DNA of 64,000 nt from Candidatus Competibacteraceae bacterium (GTDB lineage Bacteria; Pseudomonadota; Gammaproteobacteria; Competibacterales; Competibacteraceae), in contig JADJQQ010000029.1 of NCBI GenBank assembly GCA_016712625.1, positions 248,001-312,000 of the forward strand. Reading direction: 5' to 3'. The translations under genes were made by a program, and so were the position numbers. Numbering within the stretch: the stretch's first letter is position 1; each line of letters starts with the position of its first letter. Of this stretch, positions 7,578-16,303 are shown piece after piece. The notes beneath the pieces are model-generated. The model saw only the letters and a list, made by a program, of their open reading frames with translations, had not been told where the DNA came from and did no database searches.

Positions 7578-9413
7578 ATGGCTTTTATTGATGGGCTTCG
7601 AATAGATAGGGCCTTAAGATTAGTTTTAAAAGCAACACCAAAATGGACTGTCTTTACTATCTTTCTATTGGCTATCCAAAGCATAATTCCTTTAGTCACC
7701 ATTTATATTTTTAAGTTAGTGGTTGACCGGCTAACTTTAGTAGAAAATATTGCTGCTTTAGAAAAAGACTTTGAAGGATTAGCTATTCTGTTAGCGATAG
7801 CTTTAGGATTAGCTATCCTAAGTAATCTGTGTAATGCCTTGCTTGGCTACGCCAACGATATTCAGTCACATCTTGTCGCCGATTATATGCAACATCTCGT
7901 TCAAGCAAAATCTATCGATATGGATCTTGCTTATTACGAGCACCCTCAATATTACGACAAGCTACATAGAGCTCAACGAGAAGCGCCGACACGCCCTCTT
8001 CGCATTATTTCAGGGCTAACTACGCTCGCCCTAAATGCCCTGACGATGTTAGGCGCTTTTACTTTGTTATTATTTTTTAATTGGGTATTAGTATTATCTG
8101 TATTTTTTGCTTCAATTCCGGTGTTGATATACCGGATTAAATATGCTGAAGCACTTTATCAGCTGCATCGAGAGAAAGCGGCTAGTGAGCGGTTGAGCAG
8201 CTATTTCAATCAAGTGGTTACCACTGTTGAAAATGCGAAGGAAGTACGAATATTCGGCTTTGGGCCTCTAATGATGAACCGATTTAGTGAAATCAGACTA
8301 ATCATTCGAGCGAGGCTACGCCAAATTTCTGTCCGAGGCTATTATAAGCAATTCATTACTGAATCAACGGCTGCGCTTGTTGGTTATGGAGCGCTCGCCT
8401 TTATTGCCTATTCGGCCGCACAAAAGACCATCACGCTGGGTGAAACAGTGATGTATTTTGGAGCTTTCCAGGTTGCGATTAGTTCACTGCGGCCGACCCT
8501 GAGCGAGTTGGCGGAGCTTTATCAGAATAATTTATTCTTATCAACCCTTTATGAATTTCTTGATGTCCCAAAGACCATTCCTGAGCCAAGCAACCCAAAA
8601 GAAATCCCACGCCCTTATCAATCAGGCCTAAGGGTCGAAAATGTGAGCTTTCGTTATCCAGGGACTAATCAACTCATCCTGAAAGGCGTTGAGATGGCTA
8701 TCCAACCGGGAGAAATCATTGCCTTGGTTGGACGTAATGGGTCGGGAAAGACCACTTTAACAAAACTGCTGTGCCGGCTGTACGACCCTGATATGGGCCA
8801 AATTACCATTGATGGCCTCGATATGCGCGATTTCAGAATCGAGGATTTGCGCCGGGAAATTAGTGTGGTTTATCAGGATTTTGGGCGATATCACATGACG
8901 GCTCGGGAGAATATTTTGTTAGCGCGTCCAGAGCTTCAACCTGATAACCCCGCTATCATTAAAGCCGCTCAATGGGCGGGTATCCATGATAAATTGATTG
9001 AATTACCCGATGGTTACGATACTGTACTAAGTCGTACCTTCACGGATGGCGCGGAACTAAGCATTGGGCAGTGGCAAAAATTAGCGCTCGCTCGCGCTTT
9101 TGTCCGCGATTCGCAACTGATTCTTCTTGACGAGCCCACTAGCGCTCTTGATGCGGCTTCAGAGTTTGAGTTTTTCGAGAAATTTCGAGAGATGGCGCGT
9201 GGCCGATCGGCGCTCATTATCAGTCATCGGTTCTCGACAGTCCGTTTAGCTGATCGAATTTATGTGCTGGATGGTGGACGCCTGATCGAACAAGGTAATC
9301 ATGAAGAGTTGATCGCTCTTGATGGGCTTTATGCGCATCTTTTCCATCAACAATCTTCATACTATCAAGAGGAATCCAGTGTTACAGGAGATATCAAGGA
9401 ATTTTATTCATGA
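7578..9413 (+). CDS. ABC transporter, fused membrane and ATPase domains (RiPP exporter, lasso D type)
   Basis: A 611-residue half-transporter that should dimerise and export the mature peptide. Residues 1-320 form a six-helix type-I ABC membrane domain. The ATPase follows: Walker A GRNGSGKTT (about 384-392), the signature as LSIGQWQK near 494 (the Gln/Trp variant common in bacteriocin and lasso exporters), Walker B LILLDEPTSALDA near 514, and an H-loop 'ISHRFSTVRLADRIYVL'. I took ATG 7578 as start because GGAGAAG lies seven bases upstream; an in-frame TTG at 7566 is less likely. There is no N-terminal C39 peptidase domain, in keeping with a separate B2 protease. The stop overlaps the next start by 4 bases. 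Confidence 0.85.
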   Translation: MAFIDGLRIDRALRLVLKATPKWTVFTIFLLAIQSIIPLVTIYIFKLVVDRLTLVENIAALEKDFEGLAILLAIALGLAILSNLCNALLGYANDIQSHLVADYMQHLVQAKSIDMDLAYYEHPQYYDKLHRAQREAPTRPLRIISGLTTLALNALTMLGAFTLLLFFNWVLVLSVFFASIPVLIYRIKYAEALYQLHREKAASERLSSYFNQVVTTVENAKEVRIFGFGPLMMNRFSEIRLIIRARLRQISVRGYYKQFITESTAALVGYGALAFIAYSAAQKTITLGETVMYFGAFQVAISSLRPTLSELAELYQNNLFLSTLYEFLDVPKTIPEPSNPKEIPRPYQSGLRVENVSFRYPGTNQLILKGVEMAIQPGEIIALVGRNGSGKTTLTKLLCRLYDPDMGQITIDGLDMRDFRIEDLRREISVVYQDFGRYHMTARENILLARPELQPDNPAIIKAAQWAGIHDKLIELPDGYDTVLSRTFTDGAELSIGQWQKLALARAFVRDSQLILLDEPTSALDAASEFEFFEKFREMARGRSALIISHRFSTVRLADRIYVLDGGRLIEQGNHEELIALDGLYAHLFHQQSSYYQEESSVTGDIKEFYS

Positions 9414-10549
9414 ACCGCCGCTGGGTAGCATTGGAATTTATTACTCGCTGCTTGAGCGTTTCACAGGATCCTGATAATGCCAAGGCCGTAAGGGCTGCTA
9501 TTAATTCTCAATCTCTTGATTGGGATATCGTGTTAGAAATAGCCGAAACGCAGAAAATGGCTCCAACTATTTGGGCCTCACTCAGGAACAAGGGATTCGT
9601 TAAGGATCTTCCTCCTAATATCTGTGGCGATCTATTTAAGCAGCATTTGCTGAATACTATTAGAAATAAAGGGCTTCGTGAGCAGGCTATCGAGGCAATA
9701 TGCCAGCTCAATGCACTCGGCATTACGCCAATCCTTCTCAAAGGCGGCGCTTCATTATTTGTAGACACTTTTATTGATGCTGGCTCCCGTGTAATGTCAG
9801 ATCTTGATATATTAATACCTAAAGAATCGGCGAGCGATTGTTGGAACCACCTTATTAATACTTTAGGATACTCGCCCATCGAGGATAATCCATATTTTTT
9901 TATTGACTATCGTACTCATCATCATTTGAGGCCACTTGCTCGCCCAAATAGCTATGGCACAATAGAATTGCATCACAGTGCGTTACCGAATAGCGCCGCG
10001 CGGATATTGGCTACTTCGTTAATCTGGCGTGAAAGTAAACTGGTCCCTAATTCATTAGGTCTTCTGGTGAGAATTCCTTCGCCTACCCATAGGGTCCTGC
10101 ACAATATTCTCCATGCAGACCTGATCAATAAAACCTATGCACAAGCTAGGATCTCACTCCGCTCATTGCATGAATTGGTAACGATGCAAACTGTTTATGG
10201 TAAGGATATAGACTGGCAACTGATTGAGAAACTTATGAGTGAGGGGGATCGGTCACAGATTCCTAGAGCTTCGCTCTACCTTGCTCATCGCTTGTTTGGC
10301 AGTCCGATTCCTGATTGCATGCGTCCTACTCGAGGAACCGTAGCCCATTATTTTCAAGCTCGCTTCCAAGTTGATTGGCGTTGGCTGGATCGGTTTGTCG
10401 AACGGATGCTATGGTTTTCAAATACAAATATCCGCGAACGTTATCAGTGCAAGGATGATTTTTGGTCGATTACTAAGGGACGCTTTCGTTTGGCGACTTC
10501 TCTTGCGTTGAGACAGAGCCATCGCCTATTTCAATCAGCCCCTGATTGA
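9410..10549 (+). CDS. Nucleotidyltransferase-family protein of RiPP cluster
   Basis: A 379-residue protein resembling the uncharacterised nucleotidyltransferase family (NTP_transf_5 type) often encoded in lasso clusters beside a kinase. Visible motifs are 'ITPILLKGGASLF' (about 107-119), the Gly-Gly of the nucleotidyltransferase fold, and 'SRVMSDLDILIP' (about 126-137), the DxD metal motif. The C-terminal half is helical and rich in aromatic and basic residues. It begins inside the transporter gene (ATGA overlap), so it is translationally coupled and part of the same operon. By analogy it may modify the peptide or its phosphorylated end with a nucleotide or sugar group; no activity can be read from the sequence. 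Confidence 0.7.
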   Translation: MNRRWVALEFITRCLSVSQDPDNAKAVRAAINSQSLDWDIVLEIAETQKMAPTIWASLRNKGFVKDLPPNICGDLFKQHLLNTIRNKGLREQAIEAICQLNALGITPILLKGGASLFVDTFIDAGSRVMSDLDILIPKESASDCWNHLINTLGYSPIEDNPYFFIDYRTHHHLRPLARPNSYGTIELHHSALPNSAARILATSLIWRESKLVPNSLGLLVRIPSPTHRVLHNILHADLINKTYAQARISLRSLHELVTMQTVYGKDIDWQLIEKLMSEGDRSQIPRASLYLAHRLFGSPIPDCMRPTRGTVAHYFQARFQVDWRWLDRFVERMLWFSNTNIRERYQCKDDFWSITKGRFRLATSLALRQSHRLFQSAPD

Positions 10550-10607
10550 ATCAAGAACGGCTGTGCGGGCGATAAAGTTTGAGTGAACCCTGAGCTGAGC
10601 GCTTGTC

Positions 10608-12020
10608 TCAACCATTCAATAAGGGTATGCGTTTGAGAAAAGCGGCGCGATCGGTAGCGGAGGGGATGTGTTCCGATAAGCGCTGATACAGTTCATGCGG
10701 AGTCTGGGCCTTGGCGGCGGCTTGCTTCACCAGTACTTTGGCGATTGGCCCCAGATAAACGGCCAACTGTTGTCGGGCGGTTTCCAACGTGGCTTGATCG
10801 AAGGAATCCAGTGATCGGCTGATTTGACTATTGGGCGCACTATTCCCCCCAGTTCCTCCGGTACGGCCAACGGCTCCGCTCAAGGTACTCTCCAGCACCC
10901 CGCGCATCCGGCGTTGGAATCGCAACCGGTCTGGCTCGCCCGGGATCGTCGCCATCAATTTTTGGCTCAATTCCATTGGGCTGCTCGTTTGCAGCGCCGT
11001 CCGCCGAACCAGCACCTTGGCGACTGGACCCAGCGTTTCCATTAAGAAATGCTCCGCTTGGGCCAGTAACGCGGGGTCCCAGCCGGGTACCGCATTAGCG
11101 GGCGGGTCCGGCGCTTGCACTGGCACCACGCGAATCAGGGTGGAGCCATCGGCCGCCACCTCGCGTTCCACCAAGCGGAGGTTTTCCAGGGCAGCGCCAA
11201 ACTCGGCCGCCGTTTGGAAACGCTCGCTGGGCTTTTTGGCCAGCGCTTTGCTTAGTACGCTGTCCAGTTCCAGCGGCAGTCGGGGGTTGATCGCGGTCAC
11301 CCGCGGAGCCGGTTCGTGTAACACCTTATACATCAACTCGCTAGAGCCACGCCCCATGAACGGACGGACGCCCGTCAGGGCTTCAAACAGCACGACGCCG
11401 GTGGCATAAAGGTCGGCGCGGCGGTCAGTTTCTTGACCGCCGAACTGTTCTGGCGCCATGTAAGCGGGGGTGCCGACTGTCATGCCGTGTTGGGTCATGC
11501 CGCTGGTCGCTTCGACGCGGGCGATCCCAAAATCGGACACCTTGACCTGACCGCCCGCCAGTAGAATGATGTTGCCTGGCTTGATATCCCGATGGATCAC
11601 GCCGTGGGCGTGGGCGTGATCGAGCGCGTGTAAGACCTGGACGATAACCGCCACCGCGTTAGCCAGCGGCAGCGGTTGGCGCTCCTTGAGATAATCGCGC
11701 AATTCTCGCCCCTGCACATATTCCATCACGATGTAGGGGATGCTGTTTTCTTCACCGTACTCGAATACGGTCACGATGTTGGGATGCAGGCAGCGACCGG
11801 CGGCACGCACTTCGCGGCGAAACCGTTCCAGCCATTCCGCGCCGTCCTCTCCCTCTAGCAGGGTGCGGTGAATGGTTTTGACCGCAACCTGGCGGTCGAT
11901 GGCCTCGTCGTAGCCCAGATAGACCACGCCCATGGCGCCGCGTCCGAGCGTTTTGGTCAGCCGGTAGCGGCCGACATGTGGCGGGCGTGTTTTGCTGATC
12001 TCGCCGCCATCAGTGCTCAT
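10608..12020 (-). CDS. Ser/Thr protein kinase with duplicated C-terminal domain
   Basis: A 470-residue cytoplasmic Hanks-type kinase. All key motifs are present: Gly loop LGRGAMGVVYLG (25-36), Lys48 in VAVKTI, catalytic HRDIKPGN (143-150), DFG at 163-165 and APE at 189-191, with an activation loop containing several Thr. The kinase domain ends near residue 280. After a Pro-rich linker come two related segments, 'FLMETLGPVAKVLVRRTA' and 'QLAVYLGPIAKVLVKQAA', each followed by a 'P.EL...L...IP...DR..F..R' pattern: a duplicated domain of about 60 residues of unknown role. There is no membrane helix. ATG 12020 has GGGTGA upstream and lies 4 bases after the receptor-gene stop, so it is probably coupled to that haem-type sensor. 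Confidence 0.9.
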   Translation of the reverse strand: MSTDGGEISKTRPPHVGRYRLTKTLGRGAMGVVYLGYDEAIDRQVAVKTIHRTLLEGEDGAEWLERFRREVRAAGRCLHPNIVTVFEYGEENSIPYIVMEYVQGRELRDYLKERQPLPLANAVAVIVQVLHALDHAHAHGVIHRDIKPGNIILLAGGQVKVSDFGIARVEATSGMTQHGMTVGTPAYMAPEQFGGQETDRRADLYATGVVLFEALTGVRPFMGRGSSELMYKVLHEPAPRVTAINPRLPLELDSVLSKALAKKPSERFQTAAEFGAALENLRLVEREVAADGSTLIRVVPVQAPDPPANAVPGWDPALLAQAEHFLMETLGPVAKVLVRRTALQTSSPMELSQKLMATIPGEPDRLRFQRRMRGVLESTLSGAVGRTGGTGGNSAPNSQISRSLDSFDQATLETARQQLAVYLGPIAKVLVKQAAAKAQTPHELYQRLSEHIPSATDRAAFLKRIPLLNG

Positions 12021-12024
12021 ATCG

Positions 12025-12897
12025 TTATTCACCCAACATCTTCATGGCGTTTTCCAAGCTCAAGCGCATCCGGTTAAACGACTGCGACAGCGATGAAATT
12101 TCGTCTTTGCCGTGGCGCACATATTCCGGTACATCCGGTTTTCCCATACTGACTTCATTGGCGATATCGGCAATCTTCACCACAGGCTGGATAACCACGA
12201 AGTGAAGCAGGATGTTGAGCAGAACCAGCAGCAACAAGAAGACGCCGCCGAGCAGTATCATGAAGGTAGTCAAGGTTTGCTGGGCGCGAGTCAGCGGTAC
12301 CGACATCGGCACCGTCACAATCTGGGCGCCAATGATTTCTTGCATCTTCCAGCCGAAACCGTTGCTGACGCCATAGATATCGGTCATGGTTTTGGGGGCG
12401 TCTTCGAGTTTGCCGTGGCAGGTCAGACAACCTTCGTCGTAGATACCCAACGGCCGGGCCAAATTGAGCATCCGACCGGTCGGCGTATCCCGTTCGACCA
12501 CCAGCTCTTTTTGGTCGCCGTTATTGCGAAACTCGTTGATGATATCGGCCTCCCAATCGTTAGCGCGGTCATTGGGGTTGGTCGGATTGAGCGCCGCTTC
12601 CTTATAGGTGTATTCGGGGAATTTGGTCCGCAGCACTTTGAAGCTTTGCGTCGCCGCGTAGGCTGAGACCGTTTCAGGCCGGAACGCCCGTTTCATCTGC
12701 AAAGTCAGCAGGGGTTTAATATGCTCGGCCGTGTAGGTGCGGGCGCCGAGCGCGCTCTCGATCATGATGCGGGCATTTTGAATGACCTCCTCACGGGCAT
12801 TTTGCTTGAGGATGTGGTCAGACAGATAGGCGGCTAAAGCCAAGCCGATCAGAAAGGCCAGCAGCAGCACCAGGTTGAATTTCATGCGCAGACCCAT
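12025..12897 (-). CDS. DUF3365 (Tll0287-like) c-type haem sensor with HAMP domain
   Basis: A 290-residue inner-membrane receptor. An N-terminal helix (about 8-27) and a second helix (about 211-236) flank a periplasmic domain of the DUF3365/Tll0287-like type. This domain carries one CxxCH haem c motif (Cys157, Cys160, His161), so it can bind covalent haem and sense redox state or a gas ligand. A HAMP domain follows (about 236-290), and then the protein stops. There is no kinase, cyclase or methyl-accepting output domain, so it must act on a partner. The Ser/Thr kinase that begins 4 bases downstream is the obvious one. ATG 12897 is chosen because GGAGGAG precedes it by 8 bases. Confidence 0.85.
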   Translation of the reverse strand: MGLRMKFNLVLLLAFLIGLALAAYLSDHILKQNAREEVIQNARIMIESALGARTYTAEHIKPLLTLQMKRAFRPETVSAYAATQSFKVLRTKFPEYTYKEAALNPTNPNDRANDWEADIINEFRNNGDQKELVVERDTPTGRMLNLARPLGIYDEGCLTCHGKLEDAPKTMTDIYGVSNGFGWKMQEIIGAQIVTVPMSVPLTRAQQTLTTFMILLGGVFLLLLVLLNILLHFVVIQPVVKIADIANEVSMGKPDVPEYVRHGKDEISSLSQSFNRMRLSLENAMKMLGE

Positions 12898-12934
12898 GAA
12901 AAAACTCCTCCGATAGCGTTTGTCGGGATAACGA

Positions 12935-13495
12935 TCAGCGAGCGGCTGAATTGGCGCTGGCTGGGGGCTGACAGTTTTGAGTCCTGGCGTCGTGCATTTT
13001 GCTAAAGCCAACCAAGCTAAAATTGACTGGGAACGCTTGGGTCGCTGGCCACGTGGGCCAGAACCGCAAATAGACAGTCACTTGACGACCCTCACGCAAT
13101 TGTCGAACCAAATCAGGTAAATTTTGATCAAATACTAAAATTTTTTTTTGGACGATTTTTTCGCTGTGGATTGGTGGGTTTTTGTCCACCACTAATTGTA
13201 AATCGCCAAAAGAAGGGTCCAATTCCGATTGGGTGATCGCCAGCAAGCTATCGCCGTTGAATATCAGCACAATCGGTGTGGTGTCATCGTGGCCGGCGGC
13301 GGTGATGACAGAATCGCTGCTGAGCAGGCAGCGTTGCTGGCGAGTGATCGGATCGGGTTGGATGACGGCCGTCCAACTGGCTGCTGGGGTGGTGGTCACC
13401 GCCAATCCAGCGGCTAAACCCAGTGTCATCAGCCAGCGTCCACGGCGCTCGCTAGCCAGCGCGCGACAGAGCTTTGTCGTTTTAGAGGCCAACAC
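12935..13495 (-). CDS. Exported protein of unknown function
   Basis: A 186-residue protein with a signal peptide (about 18-47, MTLGLAAGLAVTTTPAASW). GTG 13495 is chosen because GGAGA lies 9 bases upstream. The mature part has two strand-rich stretches (PIVLIFNGDSLLAITQSELD and RQVTVYLRFWPTW) and an apparent single Cys pair. I do not recognise the family. It lies 37 bases upstream of the haem receptor gene on the same strand, so it is probably the first gene of a three-gene unit with the receptor and the Ser/Thr kinase. A periplasmic partner or ligand-binding role is possible but unproven. Confidence 0.65.
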   Translation of the reverse strand: MLASKTTKLCRALASERRGRWLMTLGLAAGLAVTTTPAASWTAVIQPDPITRQQRCLLSSDSVITAAGHDDTTPIVLIFNGDSLLAITQSELDPSFGDLQLVVDKNPPIHSEKIVQKKILVFDQNLPDLVRQLREGRQVTVYLRFWPTWPATQAFPVNFSLVGFSKMHDARTQNCQPPASANSAAR

Positions 13496-14120
13496 AGTTT
13501 CAATTCTCCGTTGCAATGGTTCGACGCCGCGGCTCGGATGTTCCCGTCCGAGCCGTCGCTCGGCCGAGGGGAGTATCTGAGAGCCAGTATCGAAACTAAG
13601 CTATTAAACCGCGTGATAATTTAATTACGGTAACTGGCTCTATTCCCCCGTGAGCTGCCATATATAGGACACGGACTGTCAAGATATAGTTTTTGTCGCC
13701 TTCAAATTTCGAATAGCCGACGACAAATTGATTCCAGTATAGTGCTCAAGTTGTCATAGTGTCAGAGTCGCTGCCGTGGGATATGCCATGCTCCTATCCG
13801 ATGCCAAACAGTGCGAAAGTGTTTTTGTCAGCGATGGCGTCGCCATTCAGCGCCTTAGCCTGCGCCCGATGGGACTACGGGGCGTACCGAGCCTGGTGGA
13901 CGCGGTGGGGACTGTCGTCAATCCGTGGGAAGTGGAGCTTGTGCGATGGCCGCGCGCGGCTGAAACGGCGTTGCGACGCGGCGGCTATCTTACTGACCGG
14001 CATTGGAGCGTGGCGGAGCCTTGGTGCAACTGTGCGGATTGAGTTGAAGCCCTCTCAAACCAAAACCAACGGTCTGATGGTCGTTCGAGTCACCCCCTTT
14101 TAGCGGAATGAGTTTCCAGC
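13496..14120. other. Divergent intergenic region, one doubtful small frame
   Basis: 625 bases between the leftward sensor-kinase genes and the rightward dedA. The stretch 13580-13740 is AT-rich and should hold promoters in both directions. From GTG 13776 (or ATG 13788) to TGA 14042 there is a plus-strand frame of up to 88 codons with reasonable codon use (…CESVFVSDGVAIQRLSL…, then VDAVGTVVNPWEVELV). I do not recognise it, there is no good ribosome site, and another frame is open across the same bases. It may be a remnant or a small orphan gene. Confidence 0.4.
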
Positions 14121-14780
14121 ATGGATTTTATCCCCGATCTCATCTCATTTTTTCTGCATCTTGACCGGCACTTGGCTGAATTGGCCAATCAGTACGGTAG
14201 TTGGATTTATGCCATTTTATTCCTGATCATCTTTTGTGAGACCGGGCTGGTCGTCACCCCGTTCCTACCGGGTGATTCTCTGTTGTTCGCCGCGGGCGCC
14301 TTGGCCGCCATCGGCGCGATGAATATCCATCTCCTATTTTTGCTATTGGCTTTTGCCGCCATCGCGGGCAATACCGTCAATTATGCGGTTGGCCGCTATC
14401 TGGGCGAAAAAGCGTTCAGCCCCGATGCGCGGATTCTCAAGCAAGTCTATCTGGACCGCACCCACCAGTTTTTTGAACGCCACGGAGGAAAAACGATCAT
14501 CATCACCCGATTCGTGCCGATCGTGCGCACCTTCGCGCCGTTCGTGGCCGGTGCTGGCGGCATGAGTTACGGCCAGTTCCAATGGTACAATGTAACCGGC
14601 GGCATCCTTTGGACGGCTTCCTTCCTGTATGGCGGTTACTTCTTCGGCAATTTGCCCTTCGTCAAACAGAATTTCTCTCTGGTGATTCTGGCGATTATCA
14701 TCCTGTCGCTGATGCCGGGAGTCATCGAATACTGGCGGCATCGTCGCGCCTCTAGTCAAACCAGGGTCGAGCATTCCTAG
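14121..14780 (+). CDS. DedA-family membrane protein
   Basis: A 219-residue integral membrane protein of the DedA/VTT family, whose members flip or move lipid carriers such as undecaprenyl phosphate and phosphatidylethanolamine. The family core is clear: 'FCETGLVVTPFLPGDSLLFAAGAL' (about 41-64), the amphipathic 'GRYLGEKAF', and the re-entrant 'FFERHGGKTIIITRFVPIVRTFAPFVAGAGGMSYGQF' block with conserved Arg residues. The length is typical. There is no strong ribosome site before ATG 14121. It is followed after 182 bases by gltA, which has its own promoter, so it is probably a single-gene unit. Confidence 0.9.
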   Translation: MDFIPDLISFFLHLDRHLAELANQYGSWIYAILFLIIFCETGLVVTPFLPGDSLLFAAGALAAIGAMNIHLLFLLLAFAAIAGNTVNYAVGRYLGEKAFSPDARILKQVYLDRTHQFFERHGGKTIIITRFVPIVRTFAPFVAGAGGMSYGQFQWYNVTGGILWTASFLYGGYFFGNLPFVKQNFSLVILAIIILSLMPGVIEYWRHRRASSQTRVEHS

Positions 14781-14783
14781 CGG

Positions 14784-14810
14784 TTGCAAGTTAGGTTAGC
14801 CCTGTATAAT
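14784..14810 (+). promoter_or_regulatory. Candidate gltA promoter
   Basis: A perfect -10 box TATAAT at 14805-14810, with TTGCAA at 14784-14789. The 15-base spacer is short; shifting the -35 to 14782 gives GGTTGC at 17. It lies about 150 bases before gltA and just upstream of a strong hairpin. Confidence 0.45.
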
Positions 14811-14823
14811 TTAGCATCGTGTA

Positions 14824-14853
14824 ACGCCCGATGACCGACCGGCCATCGGGCGT
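14824..14853. promoter_or_regulatory. Perfect 10-bp hairpin in the gltA leader
   Basis: ACGCCCGATG at 14824-14833 and CATCGGGCGT at 14844-14853 form a perfect 10-bp stem with a 10-base loop. It starts some 14 bases after the TATAAT box, so it would be at the very 5' end of the gltA transcript. It could also help end dedA transcripts, but no T-run follows. Confidence 0.55.
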
Positions 14854-14962
14854 AGTCAGGCCGTTTCAGCCACCACCCGAGCGATGGAATGACCGATGAC
14901 TCCATGGCAAAGAGCCATGCTCATCTTACCCACTGCATCCATAAACCAACGGAGCCCAAGCC

Positions 14963-16258
14963 ATGAGCCATACGTGCCGCATCGAACTGGATGGAACATC
15001 CCATGATTTCCCAGTTGTCGAGGGAAGCGAAAAAGAACTATCCATCGACATCAGCACACTGCGCGACCGTACCAGTTACATTACCCTCGACGACGGCTAC
15101 GGCAATACCGGTTCTTGCAAATCGGCCATCACCTATATTGATGGGGACAAAGGCATTCTCCGCTATCGCGGGATCCCCATCGAGCAGCTGGCCGAGCATA
15201 GCACCTTTGTGGAGACCGCCTGGCTGGTGATCTGGGGTCGGCTGCCCACCGAACAGGAAATGGAGCGATTCAGTCGGCGGCTGACCATGAACCAGATGAT
15301 GCATGAAAGCCTGCGCAGCCACTTCGCCGGCTTTCCGCCGAACGCGCCGCCGATGGCGATTCTATCGGCGATGATCAATGCCATGAGTTGCTACGAGCCG
15401 GAGATGATGGATATCGAGGACGACAACACCATGGAAAAAGCGGCGGCCCGCATCATCTCCAAGGTGCGCACCATCGCGGCGGCCAGCTACAAGATGTCCA
15501 TTGGTCAGCCGCTGATGTATCCGCACCCCGAATATAGATATTGCGAGAACTTCTTGCACATGATGTTCTCGATCCCCTACCGCGAATATTGGCCGACGCC
15601 GGAAGTCAGCCGCGCGCTTAACCTGTTCCTGATCCTGCACGCCGACCATGAGCAGAATTGCTCGACCAGCACGGTGCGGATGGTGGCGTCCAGCCAAGCC
15701 AACATGTTCGCCAGTTGCGCGGCGGGCGTCTGCGCGTTGTGGGGGCCGCTGCATGGCGGCGCCAACGTGGCCGTGATTGAGATGCTGGAGTTTATCCAGC
15801 AGTCCGGGATGAAAGTGTCCGAATACATCGAGCGGGTGAAGAAAAAAGACACTAAGCTGAAGTTGATGGGTTTCGGACATCGGGTTTACAAGAATTTCGA
15901 CCCACGCTCCAAGATTCTCAAGGAAGCCGCCGACAAGATGCTGGCGCGGTTGAGCATCAGCGATCCACTGTTGGATATTGCTCTGCAAATGGAAGAAGTA
16001 GCCCTCAACGACGATTATTTCATTGAGCGCAAGCTGTATCCGAACGTTGATTTTTACAGTGGCATCACCCTGCGGGTGATGGGTATTCCTTTGAACATGT
16101 TCACCGTGATGTTCGCCATCGGACGGATGCCAGGCTGGATCGCCAACTGGAAAGAACTCCACAACGATCCCAAGTCGCGCATTTATCGACCCCGGCAGGT
16201 TTACGTGGGTGAGACCCTCCGCGACTATGTACCGGTCGAACAGCGTCAAGCGAGCTAA
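14963..16258 (+). CDS. gltA: Citrate synthase (hexameric type II)
   Basis: A 431-residue enzyme that condenses acetyl-CoA and oxaloacetate to citrate, the entry step of the TCA cycle. Diagnostic blocks are all present: 'LHADHEQNCSTSTVR' (substrate His), 'LWGPLHGGANVAVIEML', 'MGFGHRVYKNFDPRSKIL' (catalytic His) and 'LYPNVDFYSGI' (catalytic Asp). The N-terminal β domain (first 50 residues) is that of the Gram-negative, NADH-regulated hexameric type. GGAG lies 9-12 bases before ATG 14963. A strong terminator starts 11 bases after the stop. Confidence 0.97.
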   Translation: MSHTCRIELDGTSHDFPVVEGSEKELSIDISTLRDRTSYITLDDGYGNTGSCKSAITYIDGDKGILRYRGIPIEQLAEHSTFVETAWLVIWGRLPTEQEMERFSRRLTMNQMMHESLRSHFAGFPPNAPPMAILSAMINAMSCYEPEMMDIEDDNTMEKAAARIISKVRTIAAASYKMSIGQPLMYPHPEYRYCENFLHMMFSIPYREYWPTPEVSRALNLFLILHADHEQNCSTSTVRMVASSQANMFASCAAGVCALWGPLHGGANVAVIEMLEFIQQSGMKVSEYIERVKKKDTKLKLMGFGHRVYKNFDPRSKILKEAADKMLARLSISDPLLDIALQMEEVALNDDYFIERKLYPNVDFYSGITLRVMGIPLNMFTVMFAIGRMPGWIANWKELHNDPKSRIYRPRQVYVGETLRDYVPVEQRQAS

Positions 16259-16268
16259 GGTTTTTCAA

Positions 16269-16303
16269 CCCTAAAAAGGTACGCATTGCGCACCTTTTTA
16301 GGT
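16269..16303. terminator. Bidirectional Rho-independent terminator between gltA and the capA-like gene
   Basis: CCTAAAAAGGT (from 16270) pairs perfectly with ACCTTTTTAGG (to 16302) around a short loop. The A/T-rich outer parts give a T-run in either direction. It lies 11 bases after gltA and about 25 bases after the inferred true stop of the leftward capA-like gene, so it would serve both convergent units. Confidence 0.85.

Noticed and set aside
5491..10549. Calling the cluster a standard lasso-peptide cluster
   Set aside because: No cyclase gene and no Asp/Glu at core positions 7-9; only the leader, B1, B2, kinase and exporter fit.
13759..14103. 114-codon frame upstream of dedA
   Set aside because: Overlaps another open frame of equal quality; Trp/Arg/Ala-rich; neither is supported enough to call.
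15362..16249. 295-codon antisense frame inside gltA
   Set aside because: Shadow of a highly GC-biased coding strand; composition rich in His/Arg/Gln with no domain; gltA is certain.
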